61,311 nucleotides of DNA from an uncultured Bacteroidaceae bacterium (GTDB taxonomy: Bacteria > Bacteroidota > Bacteroidia > Bacteroidales > Bacteroidaceae), in the NCBI GenBank assembly GCA_905235575.1, contig CAJOLZ010000020.1:4203-65513 (forward strand). The letters run 5' to 3'. Shown here one piece after another: positions 17,787 to 27,001 of the stretch (positions within the stretch are counted from its first letter, which is position 1; each line of letters opens with the position of its first letter). The notes under the pieces are model-generated. The model had not been told where the DNA came from and made no database searches. It was given only the letters and a program-made list of their open reading frames with translations. The translations under genes and the position numbers were made by a program.

Positions 17787-19712
17787 ATGAGAACTAATTC
17801 AACCAAAAAGATTCTTGCAGCACTCATCCTGCTGCTCTCACCCCTTACCATGCTGGCACAGAAGGAGGCCTATGCTGTGTACACAGAGAGTAACACGACC
17901 CTCACCTTCTACTACGACACGCAGCGCAGCTCGCGCGGCACGACATACGGCTTGAATAGCGGTAACAGCGCTCCCGGTTGGATGGAAAACGGTATCTATA
18001 AAAATGTAACCAAGGTTGTTTTCGATTCCTCGTTCAAGGACGCCCGCCCCATTTCAACCGATGGTTGGTTTTATAAAATGACTAAACTTATCTCAATATC
18101 AGGCATGAAGGAGTATCTCAACACAAGCGAAGTGACGGACATGAATGGTATGTTCGAGGACTGTTCCAGTCTGGCGAGCCTCGACGTGAGCGGCTTCAAT
18201 ACCGCCAACGTGACGGACATGGCTTTCATGTTCTACCGTTGCTCCAGCCTGGAGAGCCTCGACGTGAGCAACTTCAATACCGCCAACGTGACAATCATGG
18301 CTTGTATGTTCGACCATTGCTCCCTTCTGACGAGCCTCGACGTGAGCAACTTCAATACCGAGAAAGTGACAGACATGAGTTGGATGTTCGCCTCCTGTTC
18401 CAGCCTGACGAGTCTCGACTTGAGCGGCTTCAATACCGAGAACGTGACGGACATGCGACAAATGTTCTATGACTGCTCCAAGTTGGAGAACCTCGACGTG
18501 AGCGGCTTCAATACCGAGAACGTGACGGACATGCGTATGATGTTCTATGACTGCCCCAAGTTGGAGAAGCTCGACGTGAGCAGCTTCAACACGGAAAACG
18601 TGACGGACATGTCCTCTATGTTCTCTGACTGCTCCAACCTGACAACCATCTATTGCAACGACGACTGGAACAAGGGCAAGCCTAAATCGTCTTATATGTT
18701 CCTTCGTTGCACAAGTCTGGTGGGCGGCAACGGAATGGTGTATAAAGCATCGTACACCGATGCCACCTACGCCCATCCCGATGCAGAGGGCAACCCGGGA
18801 TACTTCACGAAGAAACCCGAGGCCTATGCTGTGTACACAGAGAGCGACAAGACACTTACCTTCTACTACGACACGCAGCGCGATACAAGAACGGACAAGA
18901 CATACAGCTTGAATAGCGGTAACAACGACCCCGATTGGTATGCGTATTCTGAAGGTGTATATTTTAATACAACCACGGTTGTCTTCGATGCCTCGTTTAA
19001 GGAGGCACGTCCCACTTCAACCTATTGCTGGTTCAGTTATATGGAAAATCTCAACTCAATTATAGGCATGAAGGAGTATCTCAACACAAGCCAGGTGACG
19101 AATATGAGTCGAATGTTCTACTTCTGCACAGACCTGACGAGCCTTGACGTGAGTGGCTTCAATACGGAGAACGTGACGAACATGCGCTACATGTTCTATG
19201 GTTGCGAAGGCCTGACGAGTCTCGACGTGAGCAACTTCAACACCGAGAAGGTGACGGACATGAGAAATATGTTCGAAGAATGCTTCTATCTGACCACCAT
19301 TATATGTGACAACGACTGGTACAAGGAGGGGCTTTATTCGGGAAGTATGTTCGCAAGTTGCAACAGACTCGTCGGCGGACAGGGTACATCCTACAAATCG
19401 TCGAAAGTCGCCAATGCCACCTACGCTCATCCCGACACAGCAGACAACCCGGGCTACTTCACGAAGTTTGTGCTGGGCGACGCGAACGGCGACGGTAAGG
19501 TGACCATCACCGACGCAGTGGCAGTGGTGAACTACATCCTTGGTTCTACGCAGGGCGTGTTCATCAAACGTGCAGCAGATGTTGACGGAAATGGTGATAT
19601 CAGCATCACCGATGCCGTGGGCATCGTGAACATCATCCTCAACAGCAGCCCCGCCGGCGTGAAAGAACGGCGAGTGCTGGAAGAAGTAGGCTTGGATAAG
19701 GACCCCGAATAA
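17787..19712 (+). CDS. BspA-like (DUF285) surface protein with dockerin domain
   Basis: A 641-residue exported protein. Signal peptide 1-25. Two homologous modules start EAYAVYTES at residues 27 and 345. Each has a beta-rich head (TLTFYYDTQR) and then 26-residue DUF285 repeats of the form FNTxNVTDMxxMFxxC: about seven in the first module and three in the second. Residues 563-622 form a type I dockerin-like pair (DANGDGKVTITDAVAVVNYI and DVDGNGDISITDAVGIVNII) with calcium-loop aspartates, followed by a charged tail ending DKDPE. BspA-type repeats act in adhesion in relatives. No cohesin gene is in the window, so the dockerin's partner is unknown. The tail is shared with the remnant at 231-404. 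Confidence 0.9.
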   Translation: MRTNSTKKILAALILLLSPLTMLAQKEAYAVYTESNTTLTFYYDTQRSSRGTTYGLNSGNSAPGWMENGIYKNVTKVVFDSSFKDARPISTDGWFYKMTKLISISGMKEYLNTSEVTDMNGMFEDCSSLASLDVSGFNTANVTDMAFMFYRCSSLESLDVSNFNTANVTIMACMFDHCSLLTSLDVSNFNTEKVTDMSWMFASCSSLTSLDLSGFNTENVTDMRQMFYDCSKLENLDVSGFNTENVTDMRMMFYDCPKLEKLDVSSFNTENVTDMSSMFSDCSNLTTIYCNDDWNKGKPKSSYMFLRCTSLVGGNGMVYKASYTDATYAHPDAEGNPGYFTKKPEAYAVYTESDKTLTFYYDTQRDTRTDKTYSLNSGNNDPDWYAYSEGVYFNTTTVVFDASFKEARPTSTYCWFSYMENLNSIIGMKEYLNTSQVTNMSRMFYFCTDLTSLDVSGFNTENVTNMRYMFYGCEGLTSLDVSNFNTEKVTDMRNMFEECFYLTTIICDNDWYKEGLYSGSMFASCNRLVGGQGTSYKSSKVANATYAHPDTADNPGYFTKFVLGDANGDGKVTITDAVAVVNYILGSTQGVFIKRAADVDGNGDISITDAVGIVNIILNSSPAGVKERRVLEEVGLDKDPE

Positions 19713-19714
19713 AC

Positions 19715-19792
19715 GCACCGCAGTGCGTTGCTTGACGCACTGTGCTTCAACAACCAACGCACCGTGCTGCGACAAGCGTCGCAACACGGTGC
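19715..19792. repeat. 22-bp-phased array 5 (4 cores)
   Basis: Cores at 19715, 19737 (GCACTGTGCTTC), 19759 and 19781. It starts 2 bp past the dockerin gene's stop codon, in a convergent gap with the URO-D-family gene. Confidence 0.9.
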
Positions 19793-19831
19793 GTTTCATT
19801 CGTATTCGAGTTTTAATTTAGGTTCAACGGC

Positions 19832-20860
19832 TCACCTTCCGTGTGCGGTGCTGACGGCGGCGTGGATCTTGTCCGTATTATCCAGCGGAGAAGGCACGGA
19901 GCAGTCGGCTCCAATCATGAAGTGGCCTTTGGGACCTTCGTCGATGAGCTGACGTGTCATTTCGGCAATCTTCTCAGGCGAAGCCTTGCCAATCTCGGCC
20001 TTGCGGTTGAATCCACCGAGCACGGGGCGCTTGAACAGTTTGTACGTCTCTTTCGGCGAGAGCGGTTTGCCGTCGATGGTCAGCGGCACGTTCACAATTT
20101 TGCCGGGGTAGTCGAGGTAGCGTGTCAGGTCGTCCATCGGGCCTTCCCAGTCGCAGATGTGCAGGATTGTCATCTTCGTGTCCTTGTTGGCCTCGCCCAT
20201 CACCTGCAGGTCGTAGGGACGGATGTATGTCTCATAGAAGCCGTTGGGCACCTTGAGGTCGTAGAATTTCTTCTCGCCTCCCTGTGTGGCGGTGAAGAAT
20301 GCTTCGACACCGGCAGCCTTGCACTCGCGTATAAACCAGAGGATGGCCTTTGTGTACGAGTCGAGCATGCGTTTGTAAGCCTCGGGGCGCTCTACGGCGT
20401 AGGTCGGCAGACGGTTGTCGCCGAAGCCCTGGCGTGCCACCTGGTGGGTGCTGAGAATGGTGGGCATCACATAGACGTCATTGCCCACGTAGGAGAGGAT
20501 TTCCTTAATCAGTTCGAGTGTCGGCCGGTAGTAGTCCTCGGGCACGAGGGGCGTGTTCATCGTCAGGTCATCGACGTGAGGCATTCCCTGTTCGGTCTGC
20601 ACCTTGAGCACGTCGGCGCCGCCTTTCAGGAACAGGCTCAGGTGGGCCTTGATGGCCTCTTCGCCGAGTTGCTTTCCACCACCGAAGTGGCCGAAGAATA
20701 GGGCAGGGGTGTAAGAGGGGTCGAGGGTGCCCGCGATGAAGCGGTCGATGATTTCCTTCTTGTCAGAGGGGATGCTGGAAGATGATTTCTTCTTTGCGTC
20801 GGCGGTCGGATGAATTGCGGCTACAAGGATGGCCAGTACTAACAATCTGATTTTTCTCAT
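19832..20860 (-). CDS. Exported uroporphyrinogen decarboxylase-family protein
   Basis: A 342-residue protein with a clear signal peptide (MRKIRLLVLAILVAAIHPTADA) followed by a Lys/Ser linker and a URO-D superfamily TIM barrel. Features include GADVLKVQTEQGMPHVDDL near residue 90, a central ILHICDW near 220 where relatives carry a His of the active site, and GHFMIGADCSVPSPLDNTDK at the C-terminus. URO-D proteins are normally cytoplasmic; relatives are haem decarboxylases or cobalamin-dependent methyltransferases. It is unlikely to be true HemE because of the export signal and absent HemE N-terminal motif. It diverges from the galacturonate operon. ATG 20860 starts the leader. Confidence 0.8.
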   Translation of the reverse strand: MRKIRLLVLAILVAAIHPTADAKKKSSSSIPSDKKEIIDRFIAGTLDPSYTPALFFGHFGGGKQLGEEAIKAHLSLFLKGGADVLKVQTEQGMPHVDDLTMNTPLVPEDYYRPTLELIKEILSYVGNDVYVMPTILSTHQVARQGFGDNRLPTYAVERPEAYKRMLDSYTKAILWFIRECKAAGVEAFFTATQGGEKKFYDLKVPNGFYETYIRPYDLQVMGEANKDTKMTILHICDWEGPMDDLTRYLDYPGKIVNVPLTIDGKPLSPKETYKLFKRPVLGGFNRKAEIGKASPEKIAEMTRQLIDEGPKGHFMIGADCSVPSPLDNTDKIHAAVSTAHGR

Positions 20861-20938
20861 GGTGATTCGATTTTTAATGTTAAACAATTATATTGGTTGA
20901 TTATAGATTCTGAATTAGCCAATGCGTTTTTCGCAGGG

Positions 20939-20969
20939 CAAAGATAGACTTTTTCGGGTTTATGCCAAA
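20939..20969 (-). promoter_or_regulatory. Bacteroidetes-type promoter, URO-D-family gene
   Basis: Minus strand: TTTG 20966-20969, 19 bp, TATCTTTG 20939-20946. Confidence 0.65.
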
Positions 20970-21012
20970 TAAAACTTGAAAAAACTTGATTGTCCTTTCT
21001 TACGATTGACTG

Positions 21013-21220
21013 TTTCGGATTAAACCCGAATCGGTCATTAGGTCGACAAAAGTGCTTTTCCTCTAGCATGAGAAGTCTTTTTATGCCATAACGATATCTC
21101 TTTTGGCATCTCATTGACAGCGTCTCCTCACCGTAGCCCGCTACGCCATCGAAGACGCTGTCAACAATCTGCTCGAAACATATATCACTCTGACATAAAA
21201 CCCAATGACCGCTTCGGGTT
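21013..21220 (-). repeat. AACCCGAATC-bounded element, copy A
   Basis: Bounded by TTAAACCCGAATCGGTCATT near 21017 and CTTCGGGTTAAAG near 21210. Two blocks match copy B at 29902-30036 in inverse orientation: about 82 bp (21118-21199, roughly 85 percent by eye) and the end block with GCACTTTTGTC (21013-21048). Copy A has some 65 extra bp between them. Array 6 begins 20 bp beyond its right end. The rest of this long divergent gap (21315-21520) shows nothing recognisable. Confidence 0.75.
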
Positions 21221-21236
21221 AAAGTGTTCGGGAAAA

Positions 21237-21314
21237 GCACCACGCTGCAACGCTTGTCGCACCACGCTGCGACAGCCTCCGCACCACGCTGCGACGGGCG
21301 TCGCACCACGGTGC
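21237..21314. repeat. 22-bp-phased array 6 (4 cores)
   Basis: Cores at 21237, 21259, 21281 and 21303. Three are identical (GCACCACGCTGC) and the fourth is GCACCACGGTGC. It lies in the divergent gap between the URO-D-family gene and exuT, next to copy A of the flanking element. Confidence 0.92.
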
Positions 21315-21531
21315 GTTTTCGCGATGTCTGTGCGGCAGTTTCCGAAGCAGTCGTTTTTCGCCCGAACGCGACTGCCGAGGATGCGTGTGGATGTCAAAGA
21401 ACAGCATCGACTCTACGTGCGTATAATAAAATAAGGTGTAGTCTCGACTTTCATCATGCACTATTTTGCGGAGTTGCCCTCCTTGGAGTCAAAAAAAGGA
21501 GATGAAACGAACAGCGGTCGAGAAATTATTG

Positions 21532-21539
21532 TAAATTTG
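21532..21539 (+). promoter_or_regulatory. Possible exuT promoter, -7 box only
   Basis: TAAATTTG fits TAnnTTTG about 100 bp upstream of exuT, but no TTTG is found 19-21 bp further up. Confidence 0.35.
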
Positions 21540-21639
21540 TATCGACTTCGGTCGTGCCGGAAAGTGCCGGTCGGGCTTGCCAGACGTAAGTCTCGGTGGG
21601 CAAATGTGTTGCAAAAACTAATGAAAACTTCAATAAATT

Positions 21640-23103
21640 ATGTCTGAAACACTGAAAAACGCGAACCAGCGGATGACAAACTATCGCTGGGTGATCTGTG
21701 CCATGCTATTGCTGGCCACAACCGTAAACTACATGGACCGTCAGGTGCTTTCCCTCACGTGGAAAGACTTCATCGCTCCCGAGTTCCACTGGACGAATGT
21801 CCACTACGGCTATATTACGGCCGCCTTCTCCATCGTCTATGCCATTGCCAATTTCTTCTCGGGCCGTATCATCGACTGGCTCGGCACGAAGCGCGGCTAC
21901 CTCTGGGCCATCGGCGTATGGTCGGCCGGCGCCTGCCTCCATGCTGCCTGCGGTTGGGCCACGGAACAGGTGGTGGGCTATGACGACGTGCTGGGACTGG
22001 CTGGTGCCACGGGCGATGTGGCTGTCACGATAGCCACGGTGAGTGTGTGGTTCTTCCTGGCGGCTCGCGTGGTGCTGGCAGCCGGCGAATCGGGCAACTT
22101 CCCTTCGGCCATCAAGGCTACGGCTGAATACTTCCCGCAGAAAGACCGCGCCTATGCCACGAGTATCTTCAACGCAGGCAGCACCATCGGTGCACTGGTG
22201 GCTCCGCTCTGCATCCCCACACTGGCCCGCTATTTCAAGGACCTGGGCTGGGGCGGCGGCTGGGAAATGGCCTTCATCGTCATTGGTGGTCTCGGCTTCA
22301 TCTGGATGGGACTCTGGATGTTCCTCTACAAGGACCTGCAGCACAACCAGTATGTCAACGAGGCTGAGCGCAACTACATTCTGCAGGACAGCCTCGCAGA
22401 AGTGAAGGAGAGCGAGGAGAAAGTCGAAACGGGTCGCAAGTTCACCTACGGCGAGCTCTTCTGCCTGCCGCAGACTTGGGGCATCATCCTGGCCAAGCTG
22501 TTCACCGACGGCGTTTGGTGGTTCTTCCTGTTCTGGACTCCGGCCTATCTGAGCGATGTATATGGATATACTTCGGATTCGAGCATTGCGCGCTGGCTGA
22601 TGTTCACGATGTATGCCATCACGATGTTATCTCTCTACGGCGGTAAGTTGCCGACCATCATCATGCGTCGCACAGGCCAGAATGCCTACATGAGCCGCAT
22701 GAGGGCGATGCTCATCTTTGCCATCTTCCCCCTGCTGGGCCTGACAGCACAGTCGCTGGGCAGCATCTCCTGCTGGCTGACACTCATCGTCATCGGTATC
22801 GTCGGCGCTGCTCACCAGTCGTGGTCGGCCAACCTCTACAGCGTGGGTAGCGACATCTTCCCGAAGTCGGCTGTCGGTACCATCACCGGCATCAATGGCA
22901 TGGCTGGCGGCATCGGTTCGTTCCTCATCAACCTGGGTTCGGGATACCTGCTCGACTATGTGAATGCACATCAGATCAACGTCCTCGGTTTCGAGGGCAA
23001 GGAGGCCGGCTACTTCCTGCTGTTCGCCTATTGCTCCATCGCCTACCTGCTGGGCTGGTCGCTGCTGAAATTGCTGGTTCCCACCTATAAACCAGTGAAG
23101 TGA
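21640..23103 (+). CDS. exuT: Hexuronate MFS transporter ExuT
   Basis: A 487-residue, 12-segment MFS permease of the anion:cation symporter branch. It starts NYRWVICAMLLLATTVNYMDRQVLSL, the ExuT-type first helix with Asp-Arg, then has FSGRIIDWLGTKRGY as motif A and VVLAAGESGNFPSAIKATAEYFP in TM4-5, as in galacturonate/glucuronate transporters. Length is slightly above the E. coli protein (432) because of an extra loop between TM3 and TM4 (GWATEQVVGYDDVLGLAG). It heads the operon with uxaB (36 bp later) and uxaA, which fixes its substrate as galacturonate or tagaturonate with good confidence. Confidence 0.92.
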   Translation: MSETLKNANQRMTNYRWVICAMLLLATTVNYMDRQVLSLTWKDFIAPEFHWTNVHYGYITAAFSIVYAIANFFSGRIIDWLGTKRGYLWAIGVWSAGACLHAACGWATEQVVGYDDVLGLAGATGDVAVTIATVSVWFFLAARVVLAAGESGNFPSAIKATAEYFPQKDRAYATSIFNAGSTIGALVAPLCIPTLARYFKDLGWGGGWEMAFIVIGGLGFIWMGLWMFLYKDLQHNQYVNEAERNYILQDSLAEVKESEEKVETGRKFTYGELFCLPQTWGIILAKLFTDGVWWFFLFWTPAYLSDVYGYTSDSSIARWLMFTMYAITMLSLYGGKLPTIIMRRTGQNAYMSRMRAMLIFAIFPLLGLTAQSLGSISCWLTLIVIGIVGAAHQSWSANLYSVGSDIFPKSAVGTITGINGMAGGIGSFLINLGSGYLLDYVNAHQINVLGFEGKEAGYFLLFAYCSIAYLLGWSLLKLLVPTYKPVK

Positions 23104-23139
23104 TAAAAGAGTCTCGTCGTTCAAATCATATTGTAGAAA

Positions 23140-24621
23140 ATGAAAGAACTGAATAAACAAACGGCTCCGAAGCCTCAGCGCAAGGAGCGCATCATCCAGT
23201 TTGGCGAAGGCAACTTCCTGCGCGCTTTTGTCGATTGGATCATCATGAAAACCGATCAGGCTACCGACTTCGACGCATCGGTGGTAGTGGTGCAACCGAT
23301 TGCACAGGGTATGACTGAGAAACTGGAGCAGCAAGACTGCCTCTATCACGTCAACCTGCAAGGTCTTTCCGACGGAAAACCTGTGAACACCCTCGAGCTT
23401 GTGGACACCATCAGCCGCACCGTGAACCCCTATGCGAACCACGCAGCCTTCCTTGCGCTGGCCTCGCTGCCCGATGTGCGTTTCGTCATCTCGAACACAA
23501 CCGAAGCCGGCATCGCCTTCGACCCGGAGTGCCACCTGAACGATGCACCCCCTGCTTCATATCCCGGCAAACTCACACAGCTGCTCTATCAGCGCTATCT
23601 CGCATTCAATGGCGACCCCGAGAAGGGCCTCATCATATTGCCCTGCGAGCTCATCTTCCAGAACGGACATCATCTGGCAGAATGCATTCGCCAGTATATC
23701 GAACTCTGGAAAACAGAACTCGGCAGCGACTACGAGGGTTTCCGCCGCTGGGTAGCTGAGTCATGCTACGTCTGCGCCACACTCGTTGACCGCATCGTAC
23801 CCGGATTTCCACGCAAAGACATCGATGCCATTCAGCAACAAATTGGGTACGCCGACCAAATGGTGGTGCAGGGCGAGGCCTTCCATCTGTGGGTCATCGA
23901 AACCGCACCCAACCTGCCGCTGGAGAAGTTGGAGAACGAGTTCCCCGCAGGAAAGGCTGGTTTGAACATCGTATTCACCACCGACGAATCGCCCTACCAC
24001 GAGCGCAAGGTCACCCTGCTCAATGGTCCGCACACCGTGCTTTCGCCCGTCGCCTTCCTCTCAGGGCTCAACATCGTCCGTGACACCTGTCAGCACGACG
24101 TGTTGGGACGTTTCGTACGTCAAGTGATGTATCAGGAACTCATGCCCACGCTGAATCTTCCCGAAGACGAACTGCTGCAGTTTGCCAACGACGTCATGGA
24201 GCGATTCCAAAATCCCTACGTTGATCACCAGCTGACAAGCATCATGCTCAACTCGTTCCCCAAGTTCCAGACGCGCGACCTGCCTGGACTGAAGACCTAC
24301 CTTCAGCGCAAGGGAACCCTGCCGAAAGGGCTCGTCCTCGGATTGGCCGCCATCATCGTCTATTACAAGGGAGGAGCGCGCGCCGACGGAACAGCATATC
24401 AGCCGAACGACGATAAGCAAATCATAGACCTGCTCCAGAAACTTTGGGCTACCAGAGACACCAGACAGCTTGCCGAAGGCGTGCTGGCTGCCGATGCGCT
24501 CATCTGGCATGAGCACGGCAATCTGAATCAGATACCCGGCCTGACCGACCTCCTCACCAGCTACATCGACGCCATTCTCCAGAACGGCATGCTCGACACC
24601 GTCCAACAAGTCATAGCATGA
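23140..24621 (+). CDS. uxaB: Tagaturonate reductase
   Basis: A 493-residue NAD-dependent mannitol-dehydrogenase-family enzyme that reduces D-tagaturonate to D-altronate. It has the N-terminal IIQFGEGNFLRAFVDWII (nucleotide-binding, family-typical GxGxFxRxF), SNTTEAGIAF near residue 115, the substrate site CYVCATLVDRIVPGFPR near 210, and NGPHTVLSPVAFLSG near 300, in which Lys/His residues of the long-chain mannitol dehydrogenase family occur. Length matches UxaB. The stop overlaps the uxaA start by 4 bp (ATGA at 24618), giving translational coupling. Confidence 0.95.
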   Translation: MKELNKQTAPKPQRKERIIQFGEGNFLRAFVDWIIMKTDQATDFDASVVVVQPIAQGMTEKLEQQDCLYHVNLQGLSDGKPVNTLELVDTISRTVNPYANHAAFLALASLPDVRFVISNTTEAGIAFDPECHLNDAPPASYPGKLTQLLYQRYLAFNGDPEKGLIILPCELIFQNGHHLAECIRQYIELWKTELGSDYEGFRRWVAESCYVCATLVDRIVPGFPRKDIDAIQQQIGYADQMVVQGEAFHLWVIETAPNLPLEKLENEFPAGKAGLNIVFTTDESPYHERKVTLLNGPHTVLSPVAFLSGLNIVRDTCQHDVLGRFVRQVMYQELMPTLNLPEDELLQFANDVMERFQNPYVDHQLTSIMLNSFPKFQTRDLPGLKTYLQRKGTLPKGLVLGLAAIIVYYKGGARADGTAYQPNDDKQIIDLLQKLWATRDTRQLAEGVLAADALIWHEHGNLNQIPGLTDLLTSYIDAILQNGMLDTVQQVIA

Positions 24622-26129
24622 GAGACTGCCTGCGCATCCACCCAGCCGACAACGTCGCCGTCGCTCTCTGTCCGCTCCCGAAAGGCAGCCAGGTGATTGT
24701 GGACGACGACCTCGCCCCCGTCCTCCTCTGCGCCGACATTCCGCAGGGACACAAATTTGCACTTTGCGACCTATCCAGCCAGAGCAACGTCGTCAAATAC
24801 GGATACCCCATCGGCCATACAACCGAAGATGTCCCGAAAGGTGGGCTTGTTGACCACACCAACCTCGCCACCAACCTCGCCGGAACCATCGACTACAGCG
24901 ACATCAAGTTGGACAATTTGACAATCGAACCGATTGACGAGCAAGGTCCAACCTTCATGGGCTATCGGCGCAGCGACGGACAAGTCGGCATCCGCAACGA
25001 AGTATGGGTCGTACCTACTGTCGGCTGTGTCAACGGCATCTGCCGACAAATTGTGGAACGTGCCCGCGCTGAGATAGCCGATCTCACCGGCATCGATGCC
25101 ATCAACTACTTCCCCCACAATTACGGGTGCTCCCAACTCTCTGCCGACCACGAGAATACACGCAGCATCCTGCGCGACATCGTCCTCCATCCAAACGCCG
25201 GAGCCGTCCTCGTCGTCGGACTTGGGTGTGAGAACAATCAGCCGCACGACTTCGAAGCCTTCTGCGGAGACTACGACCGAAACCGCGTCCGCTTCATGGT
25301 ATGTCAGGAAGTTGAAGGAGACGAAGTGCAGACCGGCGTAGAGCATCTGCGCCAGCTCATCCGCACGGCCCAGACTTTCCGTCGTCAGCCCGTGCCGCTC
25401 TCAGCCCTGCGAGTCGGCCTCAAGTGCGGCGGTTCCGACGGATTCTCAGGCATCACCGCCAATCCGCTCTTAGGCGTCTTCACCGACTATCTCTGCATCC
25501 GCGAAGGCGGAACAGCCATACTCACCGAGGTGCCCGAAATGTTCGGAGCCGAGACCATCCTCATGCAGCGCTGTGTCTCCGACGAACTCCTGCAGCAGAC
25601 CATCCGGCTCATCAACGATTTCAAAGACTACTTCACCGCTCACGGAGAGCCCATCGGTGAGAATCCTTCGCCCGGCAACAAGGCAGGAGGTATATCGACG
25701 CTCGAGGAGAAGTCCCTCGGTTGCACCCAGAAGGCTGGCACGGCACCCGTCTGTGGTGTCCTCTCCTACGGCGAACGTATCTCCGGCACTGGCCTCCACC
25801 TCCTCTCCGCGCCCGGCAACGACCTCGTGGCCTCCACGGCGCTGGCAGCAGCAGGTTGTCAGATGGTACTCTTCACCACCGGTCGAGGCACCCCCTTCTC
25901 CACCTTTGTGCCCACCCTCAAGGTATCCACCAACAGCGACCTTGCCCGTCGCAAACCCCAGTGGATAGACTTCGATGCCGGACAGCTCCTCAGCGGAATA
26001 CCTATGCCACAACTGCTGCAACAGTTTGCGAAACTCATCATCGATGTCGCCTCGGGCGAGTGCAAGACGCTGGCCGAAACGCACGGAAACGCCGAGATTG
26101 CCATCTTCAAGACTGGAGTGACACTCTGA
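24618..26129 (+). CDS. uxaA: Altronate dehydratase
   Basis: A 503-residue enzyme removing water from D-altronate to give 2-keto-3-deoxygluconate. It has the N-terminal SAF domain (1-95; LRIHPADNVAVALCPLPKG) and the large UxaA/GarD catalytic domain with GYRRSDGQVGIRNEVWVVPT near residue 115, NYFPHNYGCSQLSADHENT, KCGGSDGFSGITANPLLG near 275, and the C-terminal FTTGRGTPFSTFVPTLKVST. Cysteines and acidic residues expected for the iron/manganese site are present. Its ATG overlaps the uxaB stop. A uxaC isomerase and the KDG kinase/aldolase are not in the window. Confidence 0.96.
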   Translation: MRDCLRIHPADNVAVALCPLPKGSQVIVDDDLAPVLLCADIPQGHKFALCDLSSQSNVVKYGYPIGHTTEDVPKGGLVDHTNLATNLAGTIDYSDIKLDNLTIEPIDEQGPTFMGYRRSDGQVGIRNEVWVVPTVGCVNGICRQIVERARAEIADLTGIDAINYFPHNYGCSQLSADHENTRSILRDIVLHPNAGAVLVVGLGCENNQPHDFEAFCGDYDRNRVRFMVCQEVEGDEVQTGVEHLRQLIRTAQTFRRQPVPLSALRVGLKCGGSDGFSGITANPLLGVFTDYLCIREGGTAILTEVPEMFGAETILMQRCVSDELLQQTIRLINDFKDYFTAHGEPIGENPSPGNKAGGISTLEEKSLGCTQKAGTAPVCGVLSYGERISGTGLHLLSAPGNDLVASTALAAAGCQMVLFTTGRGTPFSTFVPTLKVSTNSDLARRKPQWIDFDAGQLLSGIPMPQLLQQFAKLIIDVASGECKTLAETHGNAEIAIFKTGVTL

Positions 26130-26130
26130 C

Positions 26131-26208
26131 GCACCGCAGTGCGACAGCCAACGCACCGTGGTCCGACAAGCAACGCACCGTGGTGCGACAGACGTCGCAC
26201 CACGGTGC
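26131..26208. repeat. 22-bp-phased array 7 (4 cores)
   Basis: Cores at 26131, 26153 (GCACCGTGGTCC), 26175 and 26197, starting 1 bp after the uxaA stop. The right flank is TTTTTAACCCGAATCAATTG, the motif that ends the flanking element elsewhere. Confidence 0.92.
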
Positions 26209-26260
26209 GTTTTTAACCCGAATCAATTGTCGGTTCACAAAATCCGTATCGGGACGATGT

Positions 26261-26992
26261 TCAGCAGTCGCTTTGCGGTTGTGATTCCCGTCCGGTGAAT
26301 TCGACTATTGCACTTGTCTCGCCGCCCATCGTGAGGGCAACGACAATGGCTTCCTCGGTCTGATAGAGTACGGGTTGGAGCATGTCCCCCTGCTTTGCAG
26401 CTACGCGGTATTCCACCCGGAGCCCGCTGATCTCGAAATTCTCCGGCAGCAGTTCCATGGCGATGCGTACATAGTTGGCGTTGTTCATGTGGCGGTTGTA
26501 ATCGATGTCGGCGCGAAGCACGCGGACGGGCTCGAGTTGCCGGCCGCCCTCCTTGAGCAGGATGATTCGGCGGTCGCGGTAGTTCATCTCGAGTTGTGGT
26601 TCGAGTGCGATGGATGCGATGGTGTCATCGTCCACGCGCTTGAGCTTGCCTGTGGCTTTGTCTACGAAGGCTCCCATGCTCCATGTCTTGTAGCAGGGTT
26701 GGCCCGAGGCGTCGTAGACGAAGGTGTTGCGGAAACCGAACATGGGCTTGATGGTGTAGACGGTGGTGGTGACGGTGAGTTCTTCCTTGTACCGGGGTAC
26801 TCGGACGATTTCCACCTGCCGCGTGGCCAGGAGCTGGGCCATGTTCTGCTCGGCGAAATATCTTTTCACTTGCGGCTCGCTGTCTATCCACATTTCGGAG
26901 CAGTCCTGCATCATCTGGAGGACGGAATAGAGTTTGAGCTGTCCCTTGTCGTCGCAGGTGCTGGTGGTTACCTTGTATTTCAGACTGAACAT
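26261..26992 (-). CDS. Acyl-ACP thioesterase
   Basis: A 243-residue double-hotdog protein of the plant FatA/FatB-like family (PF01643) that releases fatty acids from acyl carrier protein. Two hotdog halves are visible: 1-125 with LYSVLQMMQDCSEMWID and GFRNTFVYDASG, and 140-240 with RADIDYNRHMNNANYVRIAM carrying the Asn/His residues of the catalytic network. Length is typical of bacterial members. The next gene upstream on this strand (27002-27727) ends 9 bp before its start, so the two are probably co-transcribed. Confidence 0.93.
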   Translation of the reverse strand: MFSLKYKVTTSTCDDKGQLKLYSVLQMMQDCSEMWIDSEPQVKRYFAEQNMAQLLATRQVEIVRVPRYKEELTVTTTVYTIKPMFGFRNTFVYDASGQPCYKTWSMGAFVDKATGKLKRVDDDTIASIALEPQLEMNYRDRRIILLKEGGRQLEPVRVLRADIDYNRHMNNANYVRIAMELLPENFEISGLRVEYRVAAKQGDMLQPVLYQTEEAIVVALTMGGETSAIVEFTGRESQPQSDC

Positions 26993-27001
26993 ATTTGTTT
27001 C

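Noticed and set aside
21456..21647. A 63-codon frame just ahead of exuT
   Set aside because: It overlaps the exuT start, contains the likely promoter box and encodes nothing recognisable.
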